From Marisa cornuarietis (Eukaryota; Mollusca; Gastropoda; Architaenioglossa; Ampullariidae): 64,000 nucleotides of DNA. Position 1 is the first letter of the stretch. Each line of letters starts with the position of its first letter. Location of the stretch: positions 992,001-1,056,000 of the forward strand of contig SMMW01000559.1 of NCBI GenBank assembly GCA_004794655.1, written 5' to 3'. Both the position numbers and the translations under genes were made by a program. The notes beneath the pieces are model-generated. The model did no database searches and was not told the DNA's origin. It saw only the letters and a program-made list of their open reading frames with translations. Positions 36,885 through 51,800 of the stretch are shown one piece after another.

Positions 36885-39800
36885 ATGCCGTCAGAGGCTC
36901 CTCTGCATGGAACACAAACAGAAAAACCTCAGCATTACATGTGCGTAAGGAATAGCTTGCTTTGCGGATCCTTGTTCATCGTAAACTTAAGAATTTCAGA
37001 ATATTTATCGATATATCGAACTATTTTTATTTATTTTTGACAGGTATTTGAAAGAGTTTCGTACTCAGCAGTGTCCCCTTTTTGTGCAACACAAGTGCAC
37101 ACAGCACCGCCCGTTCACTTGCTTCCATTGGCATTTTCTCAACCAACGCAGACGTCGACCAGTAAAAAAACGTGACGGTAGTTTCAATTACAGTCCGGAT
37201 ATTTATTGTGCCAAGTATGATGAATCCACTGGTGTTTGCCCAGATGGTGATGAGTGAGTACAAGTTTTCTTTGGTTAGGTTTAAATTTTGGTGGGAAATA
37301 CTCAACTTCATTGACCGCAAAAAAGGTAATAGACACAGGAGCTATTAGGATATTAGTTGTAGAATATAGAAAGTTATGAGAGATTAAATATTTCTGTGAG
37401 ATTTTAAGGTAAATACCTTGAAGCCGCATGCTGCTTCAGCTAGAAATATGGCGAAGCGCGCTGTGTGGAACTGGATGTAAACAAATATGGCCGCCATATT
37501 GATCTGTTTTCAACTACACGTAGTTTTCAAAGCTCTGCGTTTGCGCTGTGTTCGTCATTGTTATACATATTTTTATTTTTTAGTTATTTTTGGTGTTTTT
37601 ATTAATAGTCTAGAAACGATAAAAACATACGTATTTTCCTGTTAGGTGAACGCAACGGTAATGCAGTTTCAGCAGGTTTGTTTTGGTTTTGGTAGCTCGC
37701 AGGCGCCCGTCATGGTTGACGAACGATATGGCAGTATTAGATTACTGTTTTCCTAAAACATAAGTGTTTGGTAAGCCCTTTTAATTTTGGATTTATTTGA
37801 TTATTGTATGGTTCGTTATAGACATAGAATAATGATCAGAAGTAGACTTGGGCTAGTGCCGCGGTTATCTGTATCAGCTGAAACGTTTCAAGTGTAGCTT
37901 GGCCTTGACCCGATGAGGTCACTGTAGCTGTTTTGCTACTGGATAGTATTTTTGCCGGGTGTGTTGTTGACAGTGTAGCATACAACACAAACATAAGCAG
38001 ACAAGCGATGGCCTTGATCGTTTAAAAAACTGCGCTCCATATGCACTGATACACTTTTATGCTTGTTATTGATGCATTCATTTTATAAATTTAGATGTGT
38101 GGCGTCTGATGGTGTGTTTTAGTGGCTCCTTGCACCTTAAATTATCTGACTAGTTCTAGTTTTAACGATATTTAAATGCAGAAACTGTCGATTGATTTTC
38201 TGGTAAAATTCTTTGATCATTGCATAAAATAACGTCAGGCTTTTTTAAGGTAGTACTTTTGTGATCATTTAAAATGTGGTTTTGTTGAAAATTCATTGTT
38301 TGGCTGATCAAAAGTTTAATTTTCCTTGTGTTAAAAAAGATTGTAGCAAAACAAATATTGATGAGAAAGCACTGGCACTATAATTTCATGGTTTAAATGA
38401 AATATTCTTTTGCAGTGAAACTTTGTTTACCAGATTAAAGCTTTGCATGGTTACTTATCAAAGTGTGTACATATGTGATAATAATCAGGAGACTTGTTGA
38501 ACATCATACCCACACCAAAGTCAAGCTCATTAGAAAGAAGACAGTTTGAAAACTAGGTAAAAACAAGAAAATCTGCACTGCATACACACACACATATATA
38601 TATATATATCTAGGTCAATTCTAAATAAAACATATAAGTACATAGGTCAATCCCTAAAGACATTAATTTTGTTGTCATAAAATTAGCTTTGATTTTTGTT
38701 TAAACCTTGAAATAATCAGCATATACTGATGTAGACTGTAGTTGCAATTTGTATCTATATATAGTTCATAATGATAAATAGGTTGGTGTATCTGGTAGTT
38801 CTGCATCTTATTTCCCATATAAATGTATAAAGCGTGTCTGCATTTTAAGAGTTTCATAGTGATAACCTGTATAGCATGGTGTTAAAATTAACCAATCTCT
38901 ATAGCGCATTTCCCACACAAGAGAGCTCGATCAGTGCCTTTAACATATTACGGTTCAGCTAACAGCCAGTCAGTCATGCTCAAACTTTGTATGAGGTATA
39001 TGGGTATAAAAGTATTGCAGCTGTTTTTCCAGTTGTGACTGTGGCAAGTAACACCACTCTTACTACAAGTACAAAAATCGCTGTTGGTGAGAGAATTTGA
39101 GCTGTTGAATTAGGAAGTTTGCAGATGAAGAGTCGACTCTTTGATAGGTGTGTCTGCTGGATAGATTTGCTTCTTTTTTTTTTTAAAGGTAGGATTCTCT
39201 TCTAAATTGTTGAGCTGAGTTTTTGTTGGGGGTGGGGGTATTTATTGTCTAAATTTTAACGTGGGGAGGAATAAGTTATTAATTTTGCTTAAAACATAAG
39301 CAGAGAAATTTGATCATTTCAGACTTAGTTTTACAGATTTTATAAGTAGGAAAGCAAATTTTACAAATATGTCAAAATGAATAACCTTGCAAATTTAAAA
39401 AAAAACAACTGTAGTAGTCATTTTGTGCATTATAAAATATTACTGTACTGCCTTTCTGATTCACTAACTCTTCAATAATCAAAGAGTTGTTTATTAGGGA
39501 AGAAGAAACTAGGTCACATTTCCTGATAGTTGCTTTTATGCAAGCCCCAGTTCACTTACTGTTTAGAGTACTGACAGCTTAAAATTAATGGCATAAAGCT
39601 TCATATGTGAGTATAGGAACTAGAATTCTTTGAAGAAAATCATTTAACTATTATTGTGGTAGCTGTTATTGTGAAATTTTATCCTTTGACAATTTTGGTT
39701 GATGAATCATGAATTGTCACAATACACAAACAGTATTTGTGCAGTATTCTGATCAAAATCAATTCAGTTTGAAGTTCAAATATGGCTGACAGTTAAAGAC

Positions 39801-42800
39801 ATCAGTCACAGTAGCATAGAAACATGCAAATCATGCTGAAGAACTCCAAATCACATAAAGAAATTTTCCCAAGGCTGTCTGGAAACTTAAATGATTTCAT
39901 GTTGGGAGTCTCTTCACGCAAGATATTTGTTATAAACCACACTTTTGAAAACAGACGTCTTATTTTCTGCCAGTCTGAGCTACTCCAGCATTCCTTGTGC
40001 AAATTTGTATTTGTGTGTGTGTGCGTGTTTATGCTGGTTGAACTTGTCTTTATCCATTTGTTTTCTGATGTTTTGGTCTGTGTCTGTATGTGTCTTTCTT
40101 TGTGGATTACCCTTTCTTTTGTAAGGCACATTGAGCTTTCTGTTAAGTGAGAAAATGTGCAGTATTCATTGTTATTACAGTCATAAGGTTCTAAATGTCG
40201 TCAGAGGACGTGTGATAGACTCTGTGTGGGTGTGCATGGTGTTAATCTTTGTGATTGGCTTGAATATACAGTGGTCTAACTGATACTGGTTAGGTGTAAT
40301 TAATTACACCTAACCAGTATCAGTTAGATCACTAATATTAGTTCATAGATGTATGAACTAATTTCAATTACTCTCTGCGACATCAGTGACACTGTCTTGC
40401 ATAAAATCATACTCTAATGCTTAAAACAGTTTATTGACATTAAAGACCAAGAGCACAATATTATTAACAAATGAACATTGGTGTATACTATTTTTTTGCA
40501 ACTGCTCGATAAAATCACCAATTTTATTTGGGCCACAAAACCCTCACAAATTTTAAATGAGGGTTTAAGAACTTGAATTTTATGGATGAGGAGAAACTTA
40601 CAGACTTGCTGAAAATCTTGAAAAATATCTTGAGACCTCGCTCTCATTTTTTATACTTCTATAATTTTTTTAATTGTTTTCTAGAACTGTAAAGAATACC
40701 ACTGGTAAAAGTAATGATTTCAGTTAAATTGTCCTGACTGTATCTGAAATGTATAAAACAGTATCATGAATTGGTAGCATTGTTCTAAGTACTTATGTTT
40801 AGCTGCTAAACTTGTGGTACCATATATTCAGCGAGGGTTAGTTAAATCTTAAAAAAAGTCAAACTACATAATCATGATAATTTGTATTATACAAAATGAT
40901 CCAGAATGTTATTTTAATTTAGCCTGAATGAATCATAAAAATGTCAGTAATGGGATTTGATCTTTGCTGTGATCTGACTTTAAGCCGTATGGTAAAGATT
41001 TAATACCTGAATTGATTTAGACAGATCTAATTGTATTAGTTATTTGTTATAGGGCATGAGGAAATTAGACTTAGTGATAAATATTTAAGGCATTAGAAGG
41101 TGATGTCTTCTTACACTACAGCAGATCGTTGTTGTCACCGCTTAATCACTCTGCTAACACTGTTTCCAGTCACTGTGTCCAGGCCTCTCTCAGGAGCACT
41201 GTCTAGAACTCACTGACTGATACCACTGTTTTTAGCTTTCCCATCCCACCATCAGTTTTCATCCATTTCAATTTTTCCCCTTCTCAGGGAATCCTTGCTC
41301 AGTTAAGATGACCCATGCTTTGTATTGATTGTGATTGTTAATGCTGCTGTTGGACATTGTAGTCAGATACTTTTATGCCGTGAACACCAGGTGTATGTGT
41401 GCCTAAGAAAGCTTCGCCTTAAGAGACATTCAATTAGCGACACAGACAAGGAGTTATTGTTTTTACTACTTTGTGTACATACAAAATGTGTGTGAGAGAG
41501 AAAGAGATAAATAGATTTTTATGTTGCCGAAAAAGATTCTGATGCTGTGCAGGAAAATAATTTATCAGACATTGGTTCTTTCGCAGTTGTCCCTTCTTGC
41601 ACCGGACTGCTGGTGACACAGAACGTCGCTATCATTTGAGATATTACAAAACAGGCACATGTGTATATGAAACAGACTCTCGAGGAAACTGTGTGAAAAA
41701 TGGACCTCACTGTGCCTTCGCCCATGGTGCTTCTGATCTTAGACCTCCAGTTTATGATAAAAATGAAGGACAAGGCATAGAACTCTTGGAGAAAGCCAGT
41801 GACCCATCACTCTTGACAACCACATCAAGTAGCATAGAAAAAGACAAGATGCCAGCCGAAGATCCAAGGTGGAATGGTCAGTGAACATTTTCTGTAACAT
41901 CTCGAGCTTGAATGAGGGCATACTTTTCTGATATTCTGTATTATAGATGTGTGTATGAAATAGACATGTGTATAAACCTCTTCTTTATTCAAAGAACAGT
42001 TAAAGCTGTGAGACCTTTAATGCCCAATATGCTTGAGACAATGAATAAAATATATGTGTATATATAGGTGTAAGGGTGTGTGTATGTATTGCTATGTTGA
42101 TGAGTGGAGGATTGGTATTATTTTCATTTCTCTGCTAATTCTATCATTTTATGCGCATCAAGTGTTTTCTTTAACCGAATTACTGTTCTGACACTTAAGC
42201 AAAAAACTAGTGATGATGGTGATTTAGTTCAGTTAACAATGTGGTAATCCTCCTGTTGCTAGGTAGCTTTCTTCTAGATCACCAATTTTCATAGCTTTTG
42301 TCCATTTATTTGATTTAGAAGTTTTCTTGGACTTACAAGAGTCCCATCAGCTGCTTGAAATATAAGATATATATTTCTGCATAGCTTACAAAAAGTGATG
42401 TCAGCTAGAAATGCACATTTTTTTCTTAAATTTTTGTTATGGTTTGTTTAGCTTTCCTCCATGTTAATTTTGCTCTGTTTATTTACCTCATATTACCTTT
42501 GTTTCTATAATCTCTGTGGACGGCCTTCTTATGATGTTTAAAATTTGTCTGTACAGATACAAACTATGTATTAGCTAACTATAAAACTGAGCAGTGCAAA
42601 CGCCCACCACGATTATGTCGACAAGGCTATGCTTGCCCTCAGTACCACAACATGCGAGACCGGAGAAGAAGCCCGAAGCTTATGAAATACAGGTTGGTTG
42701 AAAATCAGCTCTGGCTGACTAAAAGATAAAAATAATGAGAATGCTTAATAAGGAAGTGTTGAAAGTGTCATAGACTTTATGTTATACCAGCGATGTGTTT

Positions 42801-45800
42801 TCTGCCTATTGTATGGGGTTCATGATGGCTGTAGATGTGATTTTCTGGCGTAGCCAGCATCATATTTTTGTATTTTCAGAATGACTTGCTGTCATAAAAA
42901 TGATTGTTTACAGTGCCAGAAATGAGGTTTCCTCTGTGATTCATTCATTCATTTGTCCTTTGACTGGTACCAGTCGGTGGTGGGGGAGCATGTGGATAGA
43001 CACGGCAGCTAACGATGCCCGCCTGTCTTGGGCAATGGTGGTCAGGTCCTGTGTGGGACAACCAGTCCACTTCTTCATGTTTGTAAGCCAGTTCTTCCTC
43101 TGGAAATCACAGCTTTGACCTTCTTTTTATTCCTGTACGCTCCCAGTGGAGCATAAGGCCGCAACCACACCCCGCCAACGGACCCGGTTCTGGGCACTCC
43201 TTTCTAGTTGGGACCATGTCATGCCAGCTGTCTCTGCCTCTCTGTGGACTGATCTCCTCCACGTCTCTCTGGGTCTCCCAGCCCTGCGCCTCCCCTGTGG
43301 GTTCCAGCCCAGAGCTTGTCTTGTTAAGTTGTCGGCTGGCTTTCGTAAGGTGTGACCAATCCAGCCCCACTTCCGCTTCCTGATGTCTTGGCTAGCAGGT
43401 TTTTGATTGGTTCTCTCCCACAGGTCTATATTGGAGATCTTATCAGGCCATCTGATGTTGAGGATGTGGCGCAGACATCTGTTGACGAATGTCTGTATCT
43501 TGTTAGTAATGGCATTTGTCACCCGCCATGTCTCGGATCCATATAGAAGTATTGCCTTTACATTTGTGTTAAAGATGCGGATCTTGGTGTGTAAAGATAG
43601 AGCTTTGGAGTTCCAGATAGGTCGTAGGGTGTGGAATGCAAGCCTGGCTTTGTTTGTTCGGCTTCTTGCATCCTCATCTGAACCTCCATTTTTGCTGACT
43701 ATGCTGCCAAGGTAGGTGAAACGGTCAGACTCTGTAATGCATTCCCCATGCAGTTGTAGTGGGGCTTCTTGCTTGTTGTTGACCCGCATTACTTCCGTCT
43801 TCTTGATGTTGATGGTCAGGCCCGTCATTGCTGCTTCTTCTGCGAGCCGAGTGAGCTTTGTTTGTGCGTGTTGTTGTTTGTGGGACAGCAGGCTGATGTC
43901 GTCTGCAAAGTCTAATTGTATTAGTTATTTGTTATAGGGCATGAGGAAATTAGACTTAGTGATAAATATTTAAGGCATTAGAAGGTGATGTCTTCTTACA
44001 CTACAGCAGATCGTTGTTGTCACCGCTTAATCACTCTGCTAACACTGCTGTTTCCAGTCACTGTGTCCAGGCCTCTCTTTGCCTGGCGAAGGTCCACTGA
44101 ATGCCCGTGTTACTGTTAGAGGTTGTTCTTCTCATGATCCAGTCTATGACGATCAGGAAGATTGTCGGTGAGAGCATACATCCTTGCCTCACTCCAGTCC
44201 TCACTGTGAAGGGGTCAGTCAGCTTTCCGTTGTGGATCACCTGGCATTTCGAGTCCTCATATAGCTGTTGGATGATGGCAATAAACTTTGGTGGAAATCC
44301 GTAGTACTGCATCAGTTTCCAGATGGTTTCCCTGTCTACGGAGTCAAAGGCTTTCTCAAAATCCACAAAGGTTATGTATAGTGGTGCCTGCCATTCAATG
44401 GACTGTTCAATAATATTTCGTAGTGTAGCGATTTGGTCTATGCATGATTTTCCCTGCCGAAAGCCTGCCTGTTCTTGCCGCAGTCTCTTGTCTAGGGCAT
44501 TTGTTAGTCTCTCCAGGATGATTCTGGTCAGCACCTTGCTAGGAGTGGACAACAGCATAATCCCACGCCAATTGCTGCACTGTGTAAGGTCGCCTTTTTT
44601 GGGTAGCTTTACTAGGTAGCCAAGCTTCCAGTCTGCTGGAACTTGTTCCTGTTCCCAAATTTTCTTCAGCAGTGGGTGTAACATCTCTGCTGCGGCTGTT
44701 GGATCTGCCTTTAGTGCTTCAGCAGGAATGCCATCTGGGCCTGCCGCCTTGCCAGACTTCAAGGACTTGATGGCTTTGATGATTTCTGCCTTGGTTGGTG
44801 GGCTGGTGTTTACTTGAAGCTGTTCGGCAGCTGGGGGAATGTCCAAGGTGGTTGTTGGTGATGGTCGGTTAAGTATTTCATCAAAATGTTCCACCCAGCG
44901 TGATCTTGTTTCTGCATCTCCGGTGATGGCGCTGCCATTCTTATCCTTTATTGGTCTGCACGCATTGGTGTTTTTTCTTCCTGCCAGAATTCTTGTAATT
45001 TCATATAGTCTCTTTGTGTTATTTTGCCCAGCTGCTTGTTCTGCCTCTTCTGCCATCTTGTGTGTGAACTGCCTCTTGTCATCTCTTGCGCTCTTTTTTA
45101 CTTCTCTGTTTATCTCCCAGTATTTTGCTCTGAGTTCTTCTTTTTCCTGCTGGTCTTGACATTATATTCAGCCATTCCTTATGCTGTTTTCCTTTCTTCC
45201 CCAGAACGTGTGTGCAGGAAGTTTTCCAGGTCTCTTGTATTCTTGTCCAGTGGTTGGTCACTGTTTCTTCCAAGAGTCCTTCCAGTGCCGCAAACCTGTT
45301 TTTTACTTCGCAGTTGAACTCTTCTTGTTTATTCCGATCTCTGAGGAACTGCACGTTGAATTTGTGGTGCGGTCTGTCCGATGAGTCATGGAAGGACCTC
45401 AGCTTTATCTTCATGGTTGCCACCAGTAGATGGTGGTCTGTGGCTGCATCTGCACCTCGCTTTACTCTGACGTCCAGCAGACTTCTTCGAAACTGTCGAT
45501 CGATGGTGATGTGATCGATCTGGTTTTCTGTATTTCCATCTGGTGAAGTCCAGGTGGTTTTGTGAGGAAAGACTGTGCCTCCGATTACAAGGTCGTTGAA
45601 CAAGCAGAAGTCTGTGAACAGCTCACCATTCTCATTGCAGTTGCCCACACCGTGCTTTCCCATTATGTGTTCTTTGTCCGTGTTGTTATCTCCAACTTTG
45701 GCATTCATGTCGCCCATGATGATCTTCAGGTCTCGTCTTGGAGTACGATCAACCAGCGCTTGTAGGGAGTTGTAAAAGTCCTCCTTCTCCTCTTCTTTTG

Positions 45801-48800
45801 CTGCGTTGGTAGGTGCATAGCACTGGATGATGGTGATCTTTCTTCCTTTGGAGTTGAACCGAGCTGACATGAGTCGTGGAGAAACTGGTTCCCATGTTAT
45901 TAGTGCCCTTGCAGCCTCCTGTGTCATCAGTACTGCTACTCCTTGTGAGTGGTCATGGTCAGGATCTTCATGTCCAGAGTAGATGATAGTCTCCCCTGAT
46001 GAGAGTCTGGTCTGACCGCTACCATTCCATCTGGTCTCGCACAGGCCAAGGAGCTTGATGCCATAGTTCTTCATCTCCTGTGCTACCTGAGCTGATTTAC
46101 CTTGCTCGTATAGGGTTCTGATGTTCCAGGTCCCTATCCTGGTTTTTGCCTTGGCCGTGAGAAGATAGGTCGGCGAGCTGACTTCCCGAGGGCTTTCGTC
46201 AGCACACGTCATAGGCCCCTCCAAGGAGGGATCTTCCCGTCCAGGCTCTCGTTGTGGTAATGTTCTTTTTGCGGTTTCTGTAGCAGGGTTGTTTTACAGG
46301 GTGGGGTTGCTAACCCCACGCCCAACCCTCCTCCTTCATCCGGGCTTGGGACCGGCAGGTTACCCGGGGGGTTTCCAGGCGGAGTTAGCTTTGACCTTCC
46401 TCTTAAGATACTTCGAAGATAGCTGTCTTTGGCAGAGTATAATGCTGGGTGGCATGGCCAACCCAGACCAAGTTACATTGCTAGACTATTGCAAGTAGGG
46501 GTTCCTGATGTGTTATGAGTGTGGCGACCATACTTTTTAAAAGTCATTGGTTTCATGTTTCCACTTTGAGGTTCAGAGCAGCCTCCTCAGGCACTTGTTC
46601 TCAAATGCCTAGATTTTCCTCTCTGTATCTGCAGAGTCCAGAGTCCATGTTTCACATCTGTAAAGCAGGATTGGTACTACATGGGATTTGTATAAATTGT
46701 AGTTCATAGTAGACCTGTTATGGCTGCCCAAGACCCTGTTCAGCCTAGCCACTGCTGCTGTTGCAATCCTGATGCAGATATCTGTTGGAGCTGCAGTCTT
46801 TGGAGAGGGTGGCTCCCAAGTACTTAAAGCTGTTGACATCTTTCAGCCATACTCCATTCATGCAGATATCATGTTGACAGGATGTCTTGACCTGACCTTT
46901 GTCTTGTCAGGAGAAATCTCTTAATATTTCTTTTGGGGAGTTGTATACAAAAAGTTCCTTCAATTTGTCTTCATTCATTAGAACTGAAGAGCAAGTTTTA
47001 ATCATTTGTGAAGTGTACAAATGATTTCTCATTGGATGTCTTTGACATTGAGTTTCATCTTCTTGTGCTGGTATTACTTTATATGCTCATCTGCATTCTT
47101 ATTCTTCATTTGTTTCTTCTTCACCCAACTCAGTAATGATGGCTCATTTAATAATAATTTACTTATAATTTCATGACATTGTTTTTAAATTTAATTTCAG
47201 GTTTGCGAAATGTGGCATGCGTACATTTTGTCTTGCATACCACTGCATTTGCACTAGTCATTTCAGAGCACTCTGGTTCCAGCTTTAGTCTTCATGAGTG
47301 CTTTGGTTGCTCCCCATTGCCTCAGTAGCAGTCAGAATCCTGAGTGCAGTGTTTTAAATAAGTAATGTTTTGTTTTAGGTCCACTCCATGTCCAAATGTG
47401 AAGCATGGAGATGAGTGGGGAGATCCAACGCAGTGTGAGAATGGTGATAGCTGTGTTTACTGTCACACACGTACTGAACAACAGTTTCACCCTGAGGTAC
47501 AGAGAGTTTATCCTGTCTTTACTGCTAAATAATATTTTTTGTCCTGTGCAAATGCTACATAATTTTTGTGTGTAATTTAATATTTTTTTTCTTCCATGTT
47601 TCACTTATGTATGTTTGATAACCAATTACATATGCAAAGTAAAAAATGTGTTATTTTTTATTGCTAGGTAGAGAATACAGGTAAGTTGAAGTGGTAAATA
47701 GCACTTTGAAATGGTTTGTTTTGAAATTCTAACAATAGAATAGTTTTGGTCCTCCACTTGATAAACCAAATGTTTAAATTTGCTTTGTGTGAATGTATTC
47801 TTTGGGCAGATTTATAAATCAACAAAATGCAATGACATGGTACAGACAGGCTCCTGTCCCAGAGGGGCATTTTGTGCCTTTGCACATGTGGAACGTGAGT
47901 TGTATAAGAAAATAGTTACTATGTGCAAAGAATGCAAAACATACACATATGCAGAGGTAATTCTAGGCTGCGGCCTTGCGGGATTCCCGCAAAATTTCGC
48001 TGAGGGCCGCAAAGTCTGAAAGTCAACGCGACCATGCGCCCGCAAAAATCCCGTGACTGGCGCACTTTTTAACACGCGATGCGGCACTTCAAAAATAATT
48101 GTTGTCATTCACTCATTCTGCTTGCTGGTTTGAAACCGACCCACTCGAATCGATGCTAATGACTGGACAGTTTTCAAACTGACGAGTTATCCATCTGCAA
48201 CCTTTTGACGTGCCCACAGCGAAAATATTTGGGACGGGAGAGATCAAAGGGTATCGGAAGCAAGCGAGTTGAAAGCGAAGTGAACGCGACTGTCAACTCT
48301 GTTTGACTTTTCATTCGCGACAAGAACAGCAAAAGATGCCCCGGAAAGTAGAAATCGGCAAGGACAGGAAGAAACAAACTCGTCAGAGTGTGCCGCACAC
48401 ATTGTTGGAACTGAAAATGTAGACAACGAAATAGACAAATTGAGACAAATACCGCACGTAAAAAACCACGCATCCAGAGAACATGTCATTGTGAATGGCT
48501 GAAGAAATGGCCTTGGCTAATGAACGAGGAGGAAGGCATGAGATGTAAAGTTGCCTAAAACAATCAGAATAACGCGTTCACAACCCCGGGTGTGTTAAGT
48601 ACCTGAATGAGGACGCTGCAGAGACATTCAGACTTCCGACCACAGGCACTCTTTGGAGGCTGAAATTCTTCAGAAAGATTTCAATTTTCAAACTATTTTA
48701 AATTCTAATTTATTTCTGTCCTCATGAACTTTTCGGAATTTATGCCGGCGGTATAATATAACACTTAAAAATAACGTGTTGCGAACTTGATACAACATCA

Positions 48801-51800
48801 CAGGACATAGAAGCTGTCAGGGTTGCTTTTGCGACAATCTGAAGAACATTAATGACAGGTTCCCAAAGGATGCAGGTGATGTTGCCTCTGGATTTTTGAG
48901 TTCTTTCTATGTGCCCCATCTTTTTCCTGTCTACAGAAGACAGAACACCCTATGGAGACAAAGAATTAAATATCTTGACATATTTCTTTGGAAAATCAGC
49001 ACGTGGGCAGCAAATTCAGTAAAATCTTGCTTGACAAAGCAGCATGTTTAGAGGAATGGATTGTGGTCAAAGAAACTGTATCGGAGAGATTTCACAAGCT
49101 GTTTAAACTGTTATTTGATTTTTACAGGGATTCATTTCCCAATTTGCTGGTTCTTGGAAAGCTGTGCCTCCTTATGCTATACCACAATGCAGGCTGTGAG
49201 AGGGGGCTTTGGCCATCAAAACCTAATAAAGTCTTCTCGTAGAAGTTGCCATGAGAAGAAACATTTAAACCCCTGCACTAATGAGACATATGAAAAGTGT
49301 CTAAACATTAGCTCATAGCCCAATGAAATGGACACAAAGACTAATTGGTTTGCAAATTTAGGATGGTATGATAAACTAATGATGATGAAAGATAATTTAT
49401 CGATATAGAAGAAAAAGATGTCTATATGATTAATCTTCAATTTCTTGTGATTAATAAAGTATTTTGTTGTATACCAAATATTTATTGGAAAAAGCAGTGA
49501 AAATGTGTTTGTTTCGAGGGACCCCTTGTTTCATTTGAAGGGCCCCTTTCTTTCCATTGAGAGGGCCCCAGGGCCCCTCTTTTTGAAATCCTAGAATTAC
49601 CTCTGCATATGCTTACCTGCCATATTTATAACAACTGACATTGTACTTAAGAATTTATGTTTGCATAAGTGCCTATTGATGTTTAGGCTGTCACTCTCTC
49701 CTCATTTCAGTTCATGAGGCTAGCAAAAGATAAGGCCTCACTGTTACAAATTAACCTTCAGACACAAAGGCTTATGTGCATAAAAATCAGTTGTAGTTTT
49801 ACTGTTTTTATGTGTTTAAACCATTGTTTCTTGAATTATTTTTTTTCGACAGATGAGATGACGTCTCAACGTGAAGTAATATCTACAACAGAAAACTCTT
49901 TAGCAGCATTTGTTACCAATGCCTTACCAGACTCAATAAACACTGATCTACAGCCTCACTCTAATTCTTACTCTGAGAAGGTTAGTGTTATCTTGCTGAT
50001 TGTAGCATTATTAACAGACAAATACTTAAAACATAACTCCATAACCAAGACTACTTTGATATTTTGAAAGTTTGCTGGATGCAGTGCCACTGTTATCTGT
50101 AAGAACTAGAAGAATGTGGGCTTAGCTTCAGAATTGCTTCTGTTGCCTAATGGGATATATGTTTTTATGTCTATTTAGGTTAGTCAAGAACAGAATGGCA
50201 AGTCTCATGGCATCAAATTGCCAGATCCTATTGGCAAAGAACGGGCTAATAGCAGCAGTAGTAACTATGTGAGTTAAAGATTATACGCATCTGTGAGCAT
50301 TGTTAAGTTTAGTTGTTATTAACAAATTATCAAGTAAACACATGGTTAGACATTAATGAATGTTAGTAATTCTTCTCTAATCATTATCAGAGAATTACTA
50401 GGGAGAAATATCCTTCATATCATTATAGACACTTCTAAAAACTTGGCATTTAGTCAGTTTATCAGTGGTAAATGTGTTTGAGAGTAAATGACTGTTTCTT
50501 GTTATAAAGGCTCTTTAGGTATACATGATTGCATATGTTTGCCTGTATTTGCATTCGTTAGTTTTCTGTTGACAGAATTTGTTGCACCTGTTGTGTTATA
50601 GAGATGTCATCCGTTTGTAATTAAGAGCAGCAGTCCATTATGATGAATGTGTAATTTCCATTTACTGTGATGAATTTCTGACAATTGTCTATTTCAGCTT
50701 TCATTAAGTCTAGGTCCATTAGATGTGTATAATAAAGGAAGATCCAGTAGTGTTTCCAGCAGCATTAGTTCAGATTTTGGCTCAGGTCACTCCTATCACA
50801 AAGCACCAGGCTCTGAGCGGGAAGATGCAAATGTAAGCATTCAGTATCTCATTGGCATCTCTGTTCTTAGCTTTCCTATATGTAACAGGCATGATAATTG
50901 TCCTGATATTTTTCCTTTTAATTTGTTTCTGCCAGAACTGAAATTTTCAGCCAAAACAAGAAAAAGAAGAAAAATCAGCATCCACCAAAATTAAAACCTC
51001 CACCAAAATCAGAGTCACATCCACCAAAAATTCCAAGAAAACAGCACAGTTTTACTTGGAGACTAAAATAGCACATGGCTTAGACCTCTTACAGCCAGTT
51101 GCTGGAGGCCATTTTGATTTTGGATGTGTGTTGATTTGAATTTTGCCCTACTATGCCATTTAAGAAAATTTATAGTTTCAGTGATGAGGAAGTCATGATT
51201 TAGCTATACATTATGGCTGTACAGAGTTTCTGCATTAAGGCAAAAACCTTTTTGTGATATGGGTTGAGAATTAGAGGTCACTGCTACTTGATTGAAATGT
51301 GGGTTTTTATGGGTTTATTTTTTCAACTTGAAGTTTTCAAAATTTCTTTATGATCTTAATGTAACTGTAGAATGTTTACTGTGTATTATGTGTTTGTATG
51401 ATTGCTGATAGTGATGCTCTTTTGTCATATAGCATCACTATCTCCTGCCTTGACATCTTGTAAAGCTTATTGAGCTTGCTTCCATGTGGGGAGATGTGTT
51501 ATATAAATCCTATTATTATTATTAACTTATATTCTGCGCAGCACCATCCATGAACCTGCCAGGTATAGGACACATGATGTCTGCCATTTTTTTTCCGCTT
51601 TATAAACACCATCAAAGAGCAAGGACTTTTTCCCATAGAGCAAAAAAAAAAAAGAAAATATCAACCCACCTCCCCCAAAAAGAATTCCTTGAAACAATAG
51701 TTTTTAATGTCTTACTAGATTTTTTTTGGTAGTGACATGCAGATGTTTTGTTAATACTATGCAATGCTGTACATCAACGTTTATCAACCTTTTACTTGTG

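Noticed and set aside
44323..45514. Several plus-strand frames of 67-106 codons
   Set aside because: They lie opposite the LINE endonuclease and RT and have no domain of their own.
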